A stretch of DNA of 64,000 bases from Serratia liquefaciens (GTDB taxonomy: Bacteria; Pseudomonadota; Gammaproteobacteria; Enterobacterales; Enterobacteriaceae), in contig NZ_CP088930.1 of assembly GCF_027594825.1 (NCBI RefSeq), positions 5,283,175-5,347,174 on the forward strand, given 5' to 3'. The position numbers and the translations under genes were made by a program. Below, in pieces: positions 20,339 to 28,008 of this stretch (position 1 is the stretch's first letter; each line of letters starts with the position of its first letter). The notes beneath the pieces were generated by a model. It was given only the letters and a program-made list of their open reading frames with translations. It ran no database searches and had not been told where the DNA came from.

Positions 20339-20662
20339 AATTCCTCTGATTGGATGTGCCGTTGCCAATGGCGGATGGATTGAAGCGAAATTCAGTATAG
20401 CGTTGCCGCATAAGGGATTTCAATGTATGCCGGGGCGGGAGCGGGAGAGTTGGAGTGACATTGTCACCTTATTAATGGCAATCGCACAGTATGTGCCCTA
20501 TGGTTGATGGAAATAGGTACTATACCCCCCGCAAGGAACAGCAGGGTCGGATAGCGATCCAGACTCAGGCGGATGGCCTCAATTTATACATTTGGATCTG
20601 GTTAATATGTTTTTTTGTTTTTTCCCGTGCGGAATGATGGCTACTGCCGAAGGAGATCATCA
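20339..20662. other. Divergent region between gloA and idi, no gene
   Basis: 324 bp containing the start regions of gloA (minus) and idi (plus). No NemR-type operator like those near nemRA was found here, so gloA probably has a separate control. Confidence 0.45.
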
Positions 20663-21202
20663 ATGGACGAAATGCTGATTCTGGTGGATGCCGAAGATAA
20701 TTCCGTGGGGTCACAAACCAAAACGCTGGTGCACCAGCAGGGATTACTGCACCGGGCGTTTTCAATTTTTATTTTTGACAGCCAGGGCCGACTGCTGCTG
20801 CAACAGCGGGCTTTCAGTAAATACCATTCTGCCGGGTTGTGGACCAACACCTGCTGCGGTCACCCGCGTTGGGGTGAAGCGACGCAGGCGGCCGCACAGC
20901 GGCGGTTACAGGAAGAGATGGGCTTTTGCACTGAGCTACTGAAGGTATCGAGTTTTACCTACCGCGCGGAAGTGCCAGGCGATTTAATTGAGCACGAATT
21001 TGATCATATTTACGTGGGCTTGTTTGACGGTGAACCGCAAGAGGATCCTGAAGAAGCCCACAGCTGGTTGTGGGTCGATATTCGGCAATTAACCCAGGAG
21101 CTAAAAAATGACCCTGATAAATTTACCGTTTGGTTTCGCAGCATAATGAATAATATCGACGCCGCTGAGATTGACCGTTGGAGACAGTTGGTCTCCCGTT
21201 AA
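20663..21202 (+). CDS. idi: Isopentenyl-diphosphate delta-isomerase, type I
   Basis: 179 residues from the ATG at 20663, which has AGGAGA ten bases upstream; 16 earlier in-frame codons are rejected. It interconverts isopentenyl and dimethylallyl diphosphate for isoprenoid synthesis. The type I Nudix-like fold is shown by NTCCGHPRWGEATQAAAQRRLQEEMGF (Cys active site in CCGHP, about 71; Glu in the REMGF-like box) and the later EFDHIYVGLFDGEP. It lies between gloA and nemA on the opposite strand and seems to be its own unit. Confidence 0.95.
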   Translation: MDEMLILVDAEDNSVGSQTKTLVHQQGLLHRAFSIFIFDSQGRLLLQQRAFSKYHSAGLWTNTCCGHPRWGEATQAAAQRRLQEEMGFCTELLKVSSFTYRAEVPGDLIEHEFDHIYVGLFDGEPQEDPEEAHSWLWVDIRQLTQELKNDPDKFTVWFRSIMNNIDAAEIDRWRQLVSR

Positions 21203-21230
21203 ATTGCCCCCGAACCGATAAACGACAAAA

Positions 21231-21267
21231 GCCCGCCGGCATTCGCATACCGGCGGGCGTTCTTATT
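21231..21267. terminator. Bidirectional terminator between idi and nemA
   Basis: The nine-pair stem GCCCGCCGG/CCGGCGGGC has T-rich sequence on both sides (CTTATTTTG on plus, TTTTGTCG on minus). It separates convergent idi and nemA. Confidence 0.85.
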
Positions 21268-21282
21268 TTGTTTGTCGCATTC

Positions 21283-22380
21283 TTACAGCGTCGGGTAGTC
21301 GGTGTAACCCTCAGCACCGCCGCCATAGAAGGTTTCTGGCTGAGGTTCGTTTAGCGCAGCATTTTGCTTCAAGCGCTCTACCAGATCTGGGTTGGCGATA
21401 TAGCTACGACCGAAGGCCACCGCATCGATAAAGCCTTTGTTGATCAGCTCTTCTGCTTTCTCGGCGGTATAAGCGCCGGCACCGACGATGACGCCTTTAA
21501 AGTGGGCGCGCACCGAGTCACGGAAGGCGTCAGAATAAGGCTTGCCGCCGGCCCAGTCGGGCTCGGAAATGTGCAGGAAAGCGATATTGCGCTTGTTCAG
21601 CTCTTCCACCAGATACAGCGCCGCTTCTTCCTGATCTTCCCCGTTATCCAGGCCGTTGAACGGACCCAGCGGTGAAATACGGATGCCAATGTGTTCTGAA
21701 CCCCATTCGGCGATGCTTGCGTCAACCACTTCCAAAGTCAGGCGAGTGCGGTTTTCGATGCTACCGCCGTATTGGTCGATACGTTGGTTAGACGCCGGCG
21801 ACATAAACTGGTGCAGCAGATAGCCGTGCGCCGCGTGCAGTTCGATAAAATCAAAGCCGGCTTCACGCGCGTTGGCGGTGGCCTGACGGAAATCATTAAT
21901 GATCCCCGGGATCTCTTCGGTTTCCAGCGCTCGTGGGGTAGAGGTCGGCACTCGTACCCAGGCACCGGTTTCGTCACGTACGGTGGTGCGGGTGTCGGCA
22001 TTGATCGCAGAAGGGGCCACCGGTGCCTGCTGGCCCGGTTGCAGGCTGTTGTGGGAAATACGGCCCACGTGCCACAGTTGAACGGCGATATGGCCATTCT
22101 TATCGTGTACCGCCTGGGTGATTTTTTTCCACGCGGCGATCTGCTCTGGGGTGTGCAGCCCCGGAGCGCCGGCATAGCCTTTCGCCTGGAAAGAAATCTG
22201 AGTGGCTTCAGTGACGATCAGGCCGGCACTGGCGCGCTGAGCATAATATTCGCCCATTAACGGAGTAGGGATATCGCCGGGCTCAATGCTGCGCAGCCGC
22301 GTCAGTGGGGCCATAAACACGCGGTTTGGCAGGGTGACAGCGCCAACCTTCAACGGGGAGAACAGCTTTTCAATCTTCAT
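21283..22380 (-). CDS. nemA: N-ethylmaleimide reductase, Old Yellow Enzyme family
   Basis: 365 residues from the ATG at 22380 ([20 protein letters not shown]), as in E. coli NemA; 40 upstream codons overlap the nemR side and are rejected. FMN-containing NADPH reductase of electrophilic alkenes, nitroaromatics and related compounds. Family marks are [13 protein letters not shown] (about 19-31), [16 protein letters not shown] (about 180-195, with the substrate-binding His) and the C-terminal IGVGAYT-like flavin phosphate site (here [17 protein letters not shown]). It lies downstream of nemR in the same direction, with an extra NemR-like palindrome between them. Confidence 0.95.
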   Translation of the reverse strand: MKIEKLFSPLKVGAVTLPNRVFMAPLTRLRSIEPGDIPTPLMGEYYAQRASAGLIVTEATQISFQAKGYAGAPGLHTPEQIAAWKKITQAVHDKNGHIAVQLWHVGRISHNSLQPGQQAPVAPSAINADTRTTVRDETGAWVRVPTSTPRALETEEIPGIINDFRQATANAREAGFDFIELHAAHGYLLHQFMSPASNQRIDQYGGSIENRTRLTLEVVDASIAEWGSEHIGIRISPLGPFNGLDNGEDQEEAALYLVEELNKRNIAFLHISEPDWAGGKPYSDAFRDSVRAHFKGVIVGAGAYTAEKAEELINKGFIDAVAFGRSYIANPDLVERLKQNAALNEPQPETFYGGGAEGYTDYPTL

Positions 22381-22397
22381 AGTGCATCCTATATTAA

Positions 22398-22412
22398 TAG
22401 ACCGGTCGACTA
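22398..22412. promoter_or_regulatory. Second NemR-type operator (between nemR and nemA)
   Basis: TAGACCGGTCGACTA is a near-palindrome sharing TAGACCG.TCG.CTA with the site upstream of nemR and with the known E. coli site TAGACCGGTCTA. It lies 17 bp before the nemA start codon. Confidence 0.6.
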
Positions 22413-22468
22413 GTAATGAGATAAAACCGCCCCGCAGGGCAAGTTTCGATAAAATCAGGGTGTTTCGT

Positions 22469-23074
22469 TTAAGGTTGCGGTGGACGCAACAGCAATTCAA
22501 TACTTTCCAGCGCGCTGGTCAACGGAGCGACCGAACGGCGGATTTTGGCACGCAGCGAAGCGCCAAGCCACAGCGAATACAGCGTTTCTGCTGTTGCTGC
22601 CGGGCTCATGGCAATCGACAGGGCGCCTTCACGGATACCGCGTTCAATCGCATCCTGCAGGTGAGCAATCACCCGGGCGGTTCCGGTTTCCAACGCATGC
22701 CGCATTGGCTCTGACAAATCACTCACCTCGGCGGAAAGCTTCACCGCCAGGCAGGCATTGTGGCATTCGCTACGGCAGTGGTAGCTGATTGCCTGGGCGT
22801 AATAGCTCAGCAACTGATGACGCGCATCGCTCTTATCGTCGGCAAACAGCTGTTTCATTTCCGCATCGTAATGCTCGAAATAACGCTGCAGCATCGCTTC
22901 TCCAAAGGCTTCCTTCGAACGGAAGTAGTGGTAGAACGAGCCTTTCGGCACCCCGGCCGTGTTCAACAGCTCGCTTAAGCCCATCCCGGTAAAACCAAGG
23001 CGCAGGCTGAGCGTCTCGCCGGTGGCGAGCAAATGTTCACGGGTGTCTGTCGGGCAATGCGCATGTTTAGTCAT
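22469..23074 (-). CDS. nemR: NemR, TetR-family electrophile sensor
   Basis: 201 residues from the ATG at 23074 ([20 protein letters not shown]), matching E. coli NemR; a start five codons earlier is less likely. The helix-turn-helix is at about 28-47 ([20 protein letters not shown]). The redox-active cysteine of E. coli NemR (in SGCLTVKLSAEV) is kept in [12 protein letters not shown] (about residue 105). NemR represses nemRA until modified by bleach, methylglyoxal or quinones. A perfect palindromic operator precedes the gene. Confidence 0.94.
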   Translation of the reverse strand: MTKHAHCPTDTREHLLATGETLSLRLGFTGMGLSELLNTAGVPKGSFYHYFRSKEAFGEAMLQRYFEHYDAEMKQLFADDKSDARHQLLSYYAQAISYHCRSECHNACLAVKLSAEVSDLSEPMRHALETGTARVIAHLQDAIERGIREGALSIAMSPAATAETLYSLWLGASLRAKIRRSVAPLTSALESIELLLRPPQP

Positions 23075-23091
23075 AATGGTTGTCAGCATAA

Positions 23092-23107
23092 TAGACCGAT
23101 CGGTCTA
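23092..23107. promoter_or_regulatory. NemR operator upstream of nemR
   Basis: TAGACCGATCGGTCTA is a perfect 16-bp palindrome 17 bp before the nemR start, matching the known NemR site. Confidence 0.8.
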
Positions 23108-23118
23108 GGTCAAGAGCA

Positions 23119-23148
23119 ATAAAAAAAACCGGCGTTAGGACGCCGGTT
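23119..23148 (-). terminator. Terminator of eptA
   Basis: The stem AACCGGCG/CGCCGGTT with a six-base loop is followed on the minus strand by eight T residues (A run at 23121-23128). Confidence 0.85.
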
Positions 23149-23193
23149 GCGATGAAAGGTATTTTGCCCGAGCAGGGTGAAGAAGTTAAGTCT

Positions 23194-24831
23194 TTATGCC
23201 CCGCTGCGGCAGCGTTGCAGGATGTCCAACTGCGGCTGATACTCGCGAGTTTGCACGTTCAACATACCGAGCATGGTATGGAACAGGTTGTCCTGCGACA
23301 CCTCGTCTTTTTCCGCCAGGGTGTTCAGGCACTGACGATCAACTTTGAAGTTGCGCTCATAGTCCGCAGACATCCACATCAGGAAGGGCACGTGGGTCTG
23401 CTGGCTTGGGGCGAAGACATAGGGCGTGCCGTGCAGGTACATGCCGTTTTCACCCAATGATTCGCCGTGGTCGGAAAGGTACACCAGCGCCGTGTTGAAC
23501 TTGTCGCTGTACTGCTGCAGCAGCTTGATGGTGTCGTCGAGCATGGCATCGGTATACAGCAGAGAGTTGTCATAGGTATTGACCAACTGCTCGTGGGTGC
23601 AATCCTGAATCTGATTGCTGTCGCAGGTCGGCGAGAACTTCTGGAACTCTGGCGTACTGCGGCGGTAATAGGCCGGCCCGTGGCTGCCCATCTGATGCAG
23701 TACGATCACGCCGTCGTCTTTCAGGCTGTTGATGTAGTCGTTCAGCTTGTACAGCAACACATTATCCATGCACACATCACCGTCGCAATCCTGCGGCAGT
23801 TTCAGCTTGGTCATGTCTACGTGCGGTACGCGATCGCAGGCACCTTTGCAGCCACCGTCATTTTCACGCCACAGCACGTTAACACCGGCATGGGCCAGTA
23901 CGTCTAGTACGCCTTCCTGATGCGTAGCCAGAGTCGCATCGTAATCCTTGCGCGGCATGTTGGAGAACATGCAGGGGACGGATATGGCGGTTTCGGTGCC
24001 ACAGGAGCTGGCGTTTTTAAAGTAGGTCACATTGTCTTGTTTCAGGCGCGGGTTGGTTTCGCGGCCATAGCCTCCGAGCGAGAAATTCTCGGCGCGCGCC
24101 GTTTCGCCCACCACCAGGATCACCAGGGTTTTCTTTTGCTGTGAGGCTATCAGCGGTCCTTTGCGAGCATCTTCACCGATTTTCACCAGCGGCAGGTTAC
24201 GGGTGAAGTACCGTTGCTGGGTAAACTTGATGGTGCCGGCGACAAAGTTAGAAGGCGTCAGCATTTTCACTACGCTTTTGTTATTGCGGATCAGCGAAGC
24301 GTAGTCCTTATAAAACAGCGCGGCGATAATCAGGATCACCACCACGGAAAGCATCACGTTGGCGGCTCGCAGCCCGGCCATGTACCACCAGGGGCGGGTT
24401 TTCCGGATCTCGGTGAAGCAGACCACCACCGCCGGAACAATACCGAGCAACACCAGCCACAGCCCCATGCGAGGTGTCAGCAGTGCCGTGGCCTCCTGCG
24501 GGTTGGTCTCGAAGGCGTTCTGCATCATGTTGCCGTCGATGACCACGCCATAGCTGAACATAAAGTAGTTGGCGGCCGCGCTGCCGAGCAGGAAGAAAAT
24601 CATCAGCGGTTTGCGCAGGAAGGGCACGGTCAGCACGCTGAAGATGATATTCAACGCGCAAAAAATCACGACCGGCATGGTGGCCGCGAAAATAACGCTG
24701 TGGACGTTATCGAAGCTGATATACGACCAGGCCTTATGAAGGAATAACGCGTTCTGGAACAGAGTGAAGAACAAGGCGCTGGCGAGGATAAAACCCAGGC
24801 TGTTGCACTGTAAGCGTTGACGTAACCACAT
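23194..24831 (-). CDS. eptA: Lipid A phosphoethanolamine transferase, EptA type
   Basis: 545 residues from the ATG at 24831 (MWLRQRLQCNSLGF); a TTG two codons upstream is less likely. Five N-terminal membrane helices (about 12-185) are followed by a periplasmic sulfatase-like domain. The zinc/catalytic marks are VGETARAENFSLGGYGR (about 245-261), CGTETAISVPCMFSN with the nucleophile Thr (about 283-297), and the late HGESLGENGMYLHG. The enzyme adds phosphoethanolamine to lipid A phosphates, lowering affinity for polymyxin and other cationic peptides. A PmrA-like box lies 54 bp upstream. No pmrAB or mobile element adjoins it, so it looks like a core chromosomal gene. Confidence 0.92.
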   Translation of the reverse strand: MWLRQRLQCNSLGFILASALFFTLFQNALFLHKAWSYISFDNVHSVIFAATMPVVIFCALNIIFSVLTVPFLRKPLMIFFLLGSAAANYFMFSYGVVIDGNMMQNAFETNPQEATALLTPRMGLWLVLLGIVPAVVVCFTEIRKTRPWWYMAGLRAANVMLSVVVILIIAALFYKDYASLIRNNKSVVKMLTPSNFVAGTIKFTQQRYFTRNLPLVKIGEDARKGPLIASQQKKTLVILVVGETARAENFSLGGYGRETNPRLKQDNVTYFKNASSCGTETAISVPCMFSNMPRKDYDATLATHQEGVLDVLAHAGVNVLWRENDGGCKGACDRVPHVDMTKLKLPQDCDGDVCMDNVLLYKLNDYINSLKDDGVIVLHQMGSHGPAYYRRSTPEFQKFSPTCDSNQIQDCTHEQLVNTYDNSLLYTDAMLDDTIKLLQQYSDKFNTALVYLSDHGESLGENGMYLHGTPYVFAPSQQTHVPFLMWMSADYERNFKVDRQCLNTLAEKDEVSQDNLFHTMLGMLNVQTREYQPQLDILQRCRSGA

Positions 24832-24884
24832 TGCCAAATCTAAGTCCTGCTATTAAGTAATGCGCTGAAATTTACAGGATGAAA

Positions 24885-24901
24885 CTTAAGAAAACCTTAG
24901 A
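24885..24901 (-). promoter_or_regulatory. PmrA (BasR)-like box upstream of eptA
   Basis: On the minus strand TCTAAG-GTTTT-CTTAAG fits YTTAAK-N5-YTTAAK with one mismatch and the required 11-bp period. EptA genes are known PmrA targets. Confidence 0.6.
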
Positions 24902-24950
24902 GATTCAGAATGGTGGCGGAGTCGTTCAGTTTTGGTTTAGAAATAAGGTC

Positions 24951-24973
24951 GCCAGACCGGGGGTCGGTCTGGC
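24951..24973 (-). terminator. Hairpin after the NAD(P)H-binding oxidoreductase gene
   Basis: The perfect nine-pair stem GCCAGACCG/CGGTCTGGC has a five-base loop. It is followed on the minus strand by GACCTTATTTC, only partly T rich. Confidence 0.65.
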
Positions 24974-24980
24974 GATGCGA

Positions 24981-25622
24981 TCAGTAAGCGGCGGTAAATT
25001 GCGCTTTGATAAACTGCGGCTTTTCAATTTCGTCGATGATGGCGACCGACAGATCTTCCACCGAGATACCGGCTGGCGCCTGGCCGTTCATCAACAGCTG
25101 GGTGGTGCCGAGGCGGAACTGGCCGGTGCGCTTGCCGGGCTCCAGTAGGGCGGCTGGCGACAAATAGGTCCAGTCGAGGGACGAGTCGTTGCGCAGTTTG
25201 TTGCGTAAATCACGCACTGCACGAGCACCTGGACGGATATTTTCCGGGAATTCCGGCGTGTCTACCAATTCAACGCCCGGCGCGACCTCCAGACTGCCGG
25301 CACCTCCCACCACCAACAGGCGTTTAACACCGGCTTTTTTAACCGCGTCCAGGATTTGCTGTGCGCCCCGGCTGGTTTTTTCGTAGAGGTTATCTTCCGC
25401 CCAGCCTGGGTTATAAGCGCTGATCACCGCGTCCTGCCCGGACAGCTGTTTCGCCAGCCATTCGGTATCGGCGACGTCGCCCAAAGCTATGCTCAGGTTG
25501 GCGTTCTCCGGCAGGTCTTTTTGCTGACGGGCAATCGCCGTAACTTGCAGTCCACGCGCCAGCGCTTCGTCCAGCACGCGGCGGCCTACAAAACCTGTTG
25601 CTCCAATAATGGCTACTTTCAT
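24981..25622 (-). CDS. NAD(P)H-binding oxidoreductase (NmrA/atypical SDR family)
   Basis: 213 residues from the ATG at 25622 (GGAGCAAACAG upstream). The frame stays open much further, but that part is antisense to the LysR gene and not conserved in character. The Rossmann motif GATGFVGRRVLDEALARG lies at about 7-24, with SAYNPGWAEDN and VVGGAGSLEVAPG later. No catalytic YxxxK is obvious, as usual for atypical SDRs of this type. Substrate unknown. It is divergent from a LysR regulator with 141 bp between the starts, so that regulator probably controls it. Confidence 0.85.
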   Translation of the reverse strand: MKVAIIGATGFVGRRVLDEALARGLQVTAIARQQKDLPENANLSIALGDVADTEWLAKQLSGQDAVISAYNPGWAEDNLYEKTSRGAQQILDAVKKAGVKRLLVVGGAGSLEVAPGVELVDTPEFPENIRPGARAVRDLRNKLRNDSSLDWTYLSPAALLEPGKRTGQFRLGTTQLLMNGQAPAGISVEDLSVAIIDEIEKPQFIKAQFTAAY

Positions 25623-25763
25623 CTGTTTGCTCCTGTCAGGAAGGGATTCAATGTTATCTCTCTGCTCAGGCTGACCTGAGCGGCTATAGACACTGTAGTA
25701 CTTAACAATCGAGCTGATTAGTGCCATATTCATGCTTTCTTGATTAAGTAAAACTTCATAATC

Positions 25764-26693
25764 ATGGATAAATTGAATCGAATGGCGGTATTCGCCACCG
25801 TAGTGGCGGAAGGTTCGCTGGCCGGTGCCGCACGGCGGCTGGGCATGACGCCGTCGGCGGTCAGTCAGCATATGCGGTCGCTGGAGAAAACGCTGGGGGT
25901 GCCGTTGTTGCATCGGTCCACGCGGCGCCTGGCCCTCACCGAGGCAGGGGCGGCCTTCTATCCCGGCTGTGAAGCCATGCTGTTTCAGGCGCAACAGGCG
26001 GAACAGCGTCTGGCGGAACTGCGCGATACGCTGGTGGGGGAATTGCGCATCGCGACGACCATCGGTATCGGTGGTCGCCCGTTGGCGGAGGCGCTGGCGC
26101 CGCTGTTGCAGGCTCACCCCAAACTGACGCTGAAGGTGCTGGCAGACGACCGGATCGTCGATATGATCGATCAGCGTATCGATATCGCACTGCGGGTGAA
26201 TCGCCAACTGGCGGATGCCAATATGATCGCCCACCCGCTGGCCGAGTGGCCAATGGTGCTGTGTGCCGCTCCTCGCTATCTCAGCCAGCATGGTGTGCCG
26301 GAGACACCGCAAGACCTGGTGCAACACCGGTGGATCTCGGGGGTTTTCAGCGGCGCGTATCTGGAGCTGCACCACCAGAGCGGCCAGCAGCTTAAATTGC
26401 GTCTGTCGGAAGGGCAAATCGTCAGCGACAACATGACCGTAATACGCGCGTTTACCCGCAGCGGTCTGGGGATCTCGAGTCAGCCTTTATACGAAATTGA
26501 AGATGAACTGCAACGCGGCGAGCTGATTCAACTGATGCCAGAATGGCGCCCGGTAGCGTCGCGGCTGCATGCGATGACGCTCGAACGGGCAATGCCGGAG
26601 AAAAATCGTCAGGCGCTACGTTACTTACGCGACTATTTTCGGCGCCATACCGAAAAGTCACTTGCCAGCGGCGCCAATGGCGTCTTCAATTAG
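25764..26693 (+). CDS. LysR-family regulator divergent from the oxidoreductase
   Basis: 309 residues. The N-terminal winged helix-turn-helix is at about 17-36 (GSLAGAARRLGMTPSAVSQH), and the rest is a LysR substrate-binding domain of the CrgA/DsdC-like class with SDNMTVIRAFTRSGLGI near 225-241. The partner is most likely the divergent NAD(P)H-binding protein. The inducer is unknown. ydhL begins 21 bp after its stop, so they may be co-transcribed. Confidence 0.88.
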   Translation: MDKLNRMAVFATVVAEGSLAGAARRLGMTPSAVSQHMRSLEKTLGVPLLHRSTRRLALTEAGAAFYPGCEAMLFQAQQAEQRLAELRDTLVGELRIATTIGIGGRPLAEALAPLLQAHPKLTLKVLADDRIVDMIDQRIDIALRVNRQLADANMIAHPLAEWPMVLCAAPRYLSQHGVPETPQDLVQHRWISGVFSGAYLELHHQSGQQLKLRLSEGQIVSDNMTVIRAFTRSGLGISSQPLYEIEDELQRGELIQLMPEWRPVASRLHAMTLERAMPEKNRQALRYLRDYFRRHTEKSLASGANGVFN

Positions 26694-26714
26694 CAAGAGA
26701 CAGCAGGAGGACGC

Positions 26715-26954
26715 GTGCCGCAGCAGCTTGAGTTTTTTGACATCCCCAGCCCCTGTCGTGGCATCTGTCAGGCCGACGATCGAGGTTTTTGCCGTGGCTG
26801 CTTGCGCAGCCGCGAGGAACGTTTTGGCTGGATGCAAATGAGCGATGCGCAAAAGCGGGACGTATTGCGTCTGTGCCACCAACGCTTCCTGCGTCTGCAG
26901 CGAGCCAACAAACAGCCTGAAGAACCGCAACCCGAACAGCCGTCGCTATTTTGA
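26715..26954 (+). CDS. ydhL: YdhL, DUF1289 cysteine-rich small protein
   Basis: 79 residues, same as E. coli YdhL, from a GTG start with AGGAGG four bases upstream. The DUF1289 core SPCRGICQADDRGFCRGCLR (about 11-30) has four cysteines in a C-x3-C-x7-C-x2-C pattern suited to a metal site, and the C-terminus PEQPSLF is conserved. Function unknown. It precedes ydhF as in E. coli. Confidence 0.9.
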   Translation: MPQQLEFFDIPSPCRGICQADDRGFCRGCLRSREERFGWMQMSDAQKRDVLRLCHQRFLRLQRANKQPEEPQPEQPSLF

Positions 26955-27053
26955 CCGGTAGCCGATCCGCCGCACGTTAGCGCGGCTTTCCCCTTTCCAC
27001 GTCGTTATCCGCTTGTGTATGCTGGCATCAAACACTGTCATGAGGTTTCAATA

Positions 27054-27950
27054 ATGGTAAACCGTATTCAACTCGCGCCGCAGGGGCCTGAATTTTCCCG
27101 CATGATTTGCGGATACTGGCGTTTGATGGAGTGGGGCATGTCGCCACAACAGCTGTTGGCGTTCATTGAGCAGCATATCGAGCTGGGCGTGACCACTGCC
27201 GATCACGCGGATATTTACGGCGGCTATGCCTGCGAACAGGCTTTTGGCGAAGCGATGCGTTTGAAGCCGTCATTGCGCCAGTCGATGGAGCTGGTGTCCA
27301 AATGCGGTATCGCCACTACGGCCAAACCGGGCAACGCCATCGGCCATTACATCACCGACCGCGAACATATCGTTTACAGCGCGGAACGTTCGTTGGCACA
27401 TCTTCATACCGACTATCTTGACCTGTTGTTGATCCACCGCCCGGATCCGCTGATGGATGCCGATGAGGTCGCCGAGGCCTTTGTGTCTCTGCACCAAAGT
27501 GGCAAAGTGCGCCACTTCGGTGTTTCCAACTTCACACCGGCGCAATTTACGTTGCTGCAATCGCGGCTGCCATTCTCGTTGGTGACCAATCAACTGGAGA
27601 TTTCACCGATTCACCAGCCGAGTATCCTGGATGGATCGCTGGATCAGTGCCAGCAGTTGCGCATCAAGCCGATGGCCTGGTCTTGTCTGGGGGGCGGACG
27701 TCTGTTCAGCGACGCCGAGTTCCAGCCGCTGCGCGATGAGTTGCAGGCGGTGGCGAAGGAAATAGGGGCCGACACTATCGAACAGGTGGTCTACGCCTGG
27801 GTGATGCGACTGCCGTCGGCACCGTTGCCGATTATCGGCTCCGGCAAGATTGAACGCGTGCGTTCGGCATTGAAGGCGCAGCAATTGACGCTGGATCGTC
27901 AACAGTGGTTCCGTATCCGCAAAGCAGCGCTGGGTTACGACGTACCTTAA
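27054..27950 (+). CDS. ydhF: YdhF, aldo/keto reductase
   Basis: 298 residues from the ATG at 27054 (MVNRIQLAPQGPEFSRM), the same start as E. coli YdhF; 13 upstream codons are rejected. The AKR barrel shows the catalytic Asp/Tyr in TTADHADIYGGYACE (about 41-55), Lys in LVSKCGIAT (about 83), and the NADPH-binding IIGSGKIERVRSAL near the C-terminus. The physiological substrate is unknown. A shared terminator separates it from the convergent lipA. Confidence 0.93.
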   Translation: MVNRIQLAPQGPEFSRMICGYWRLMEWGMSPQQLLAFIEQHIELGVTTADHADIYGGYACEQAFGEAMRLKPSLRQSMELVSKCGIATTAKPGNAIGHYITDREHIVYSAERSLAHLHTDYLDLLLIHRPDPLMDADEVAEAFVSLHQSGKVRHFGVSNFTPAQFTLLQSRLPFSLVTNQLEISPIHQPSILDGSLDQCQQLRIKPMAWSCLGGGRLFSDAEFQPLRDELQAVAKEIGADTIEQVVYAWVMRLPSAPLPIIGSGKIERVRSALKAQQLTLDRQQWFRIRKAALGYDVP

Positions 27951-27960
27951 GCGGCACGAT

Positions 27961-27989
27961 AAAACGGGCAGCCTCGGCCGCCCGTTTTT
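27961..27989. terminator. Bidirectional terminator between ydhF and lipA
   Basis: The stem ACGGGC.GGC/GCC.GCCCGT has A and T runs on both sides (AAAACGGGC... CCCGTTTTTAAC). It suits both convergent genes. Confidence 0.85.
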
Positions 27990-28008
27990 AACGTTAATGC
28001 CCCGGTGT

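Noticed and set aside
25623..26417. Long N-terminal extension of the NAD(P)H-binding oxidoreductase
   Set aside because: It is antisense to the LysR gene and the Rossmann motif with a good ribosome site starts at 25622.
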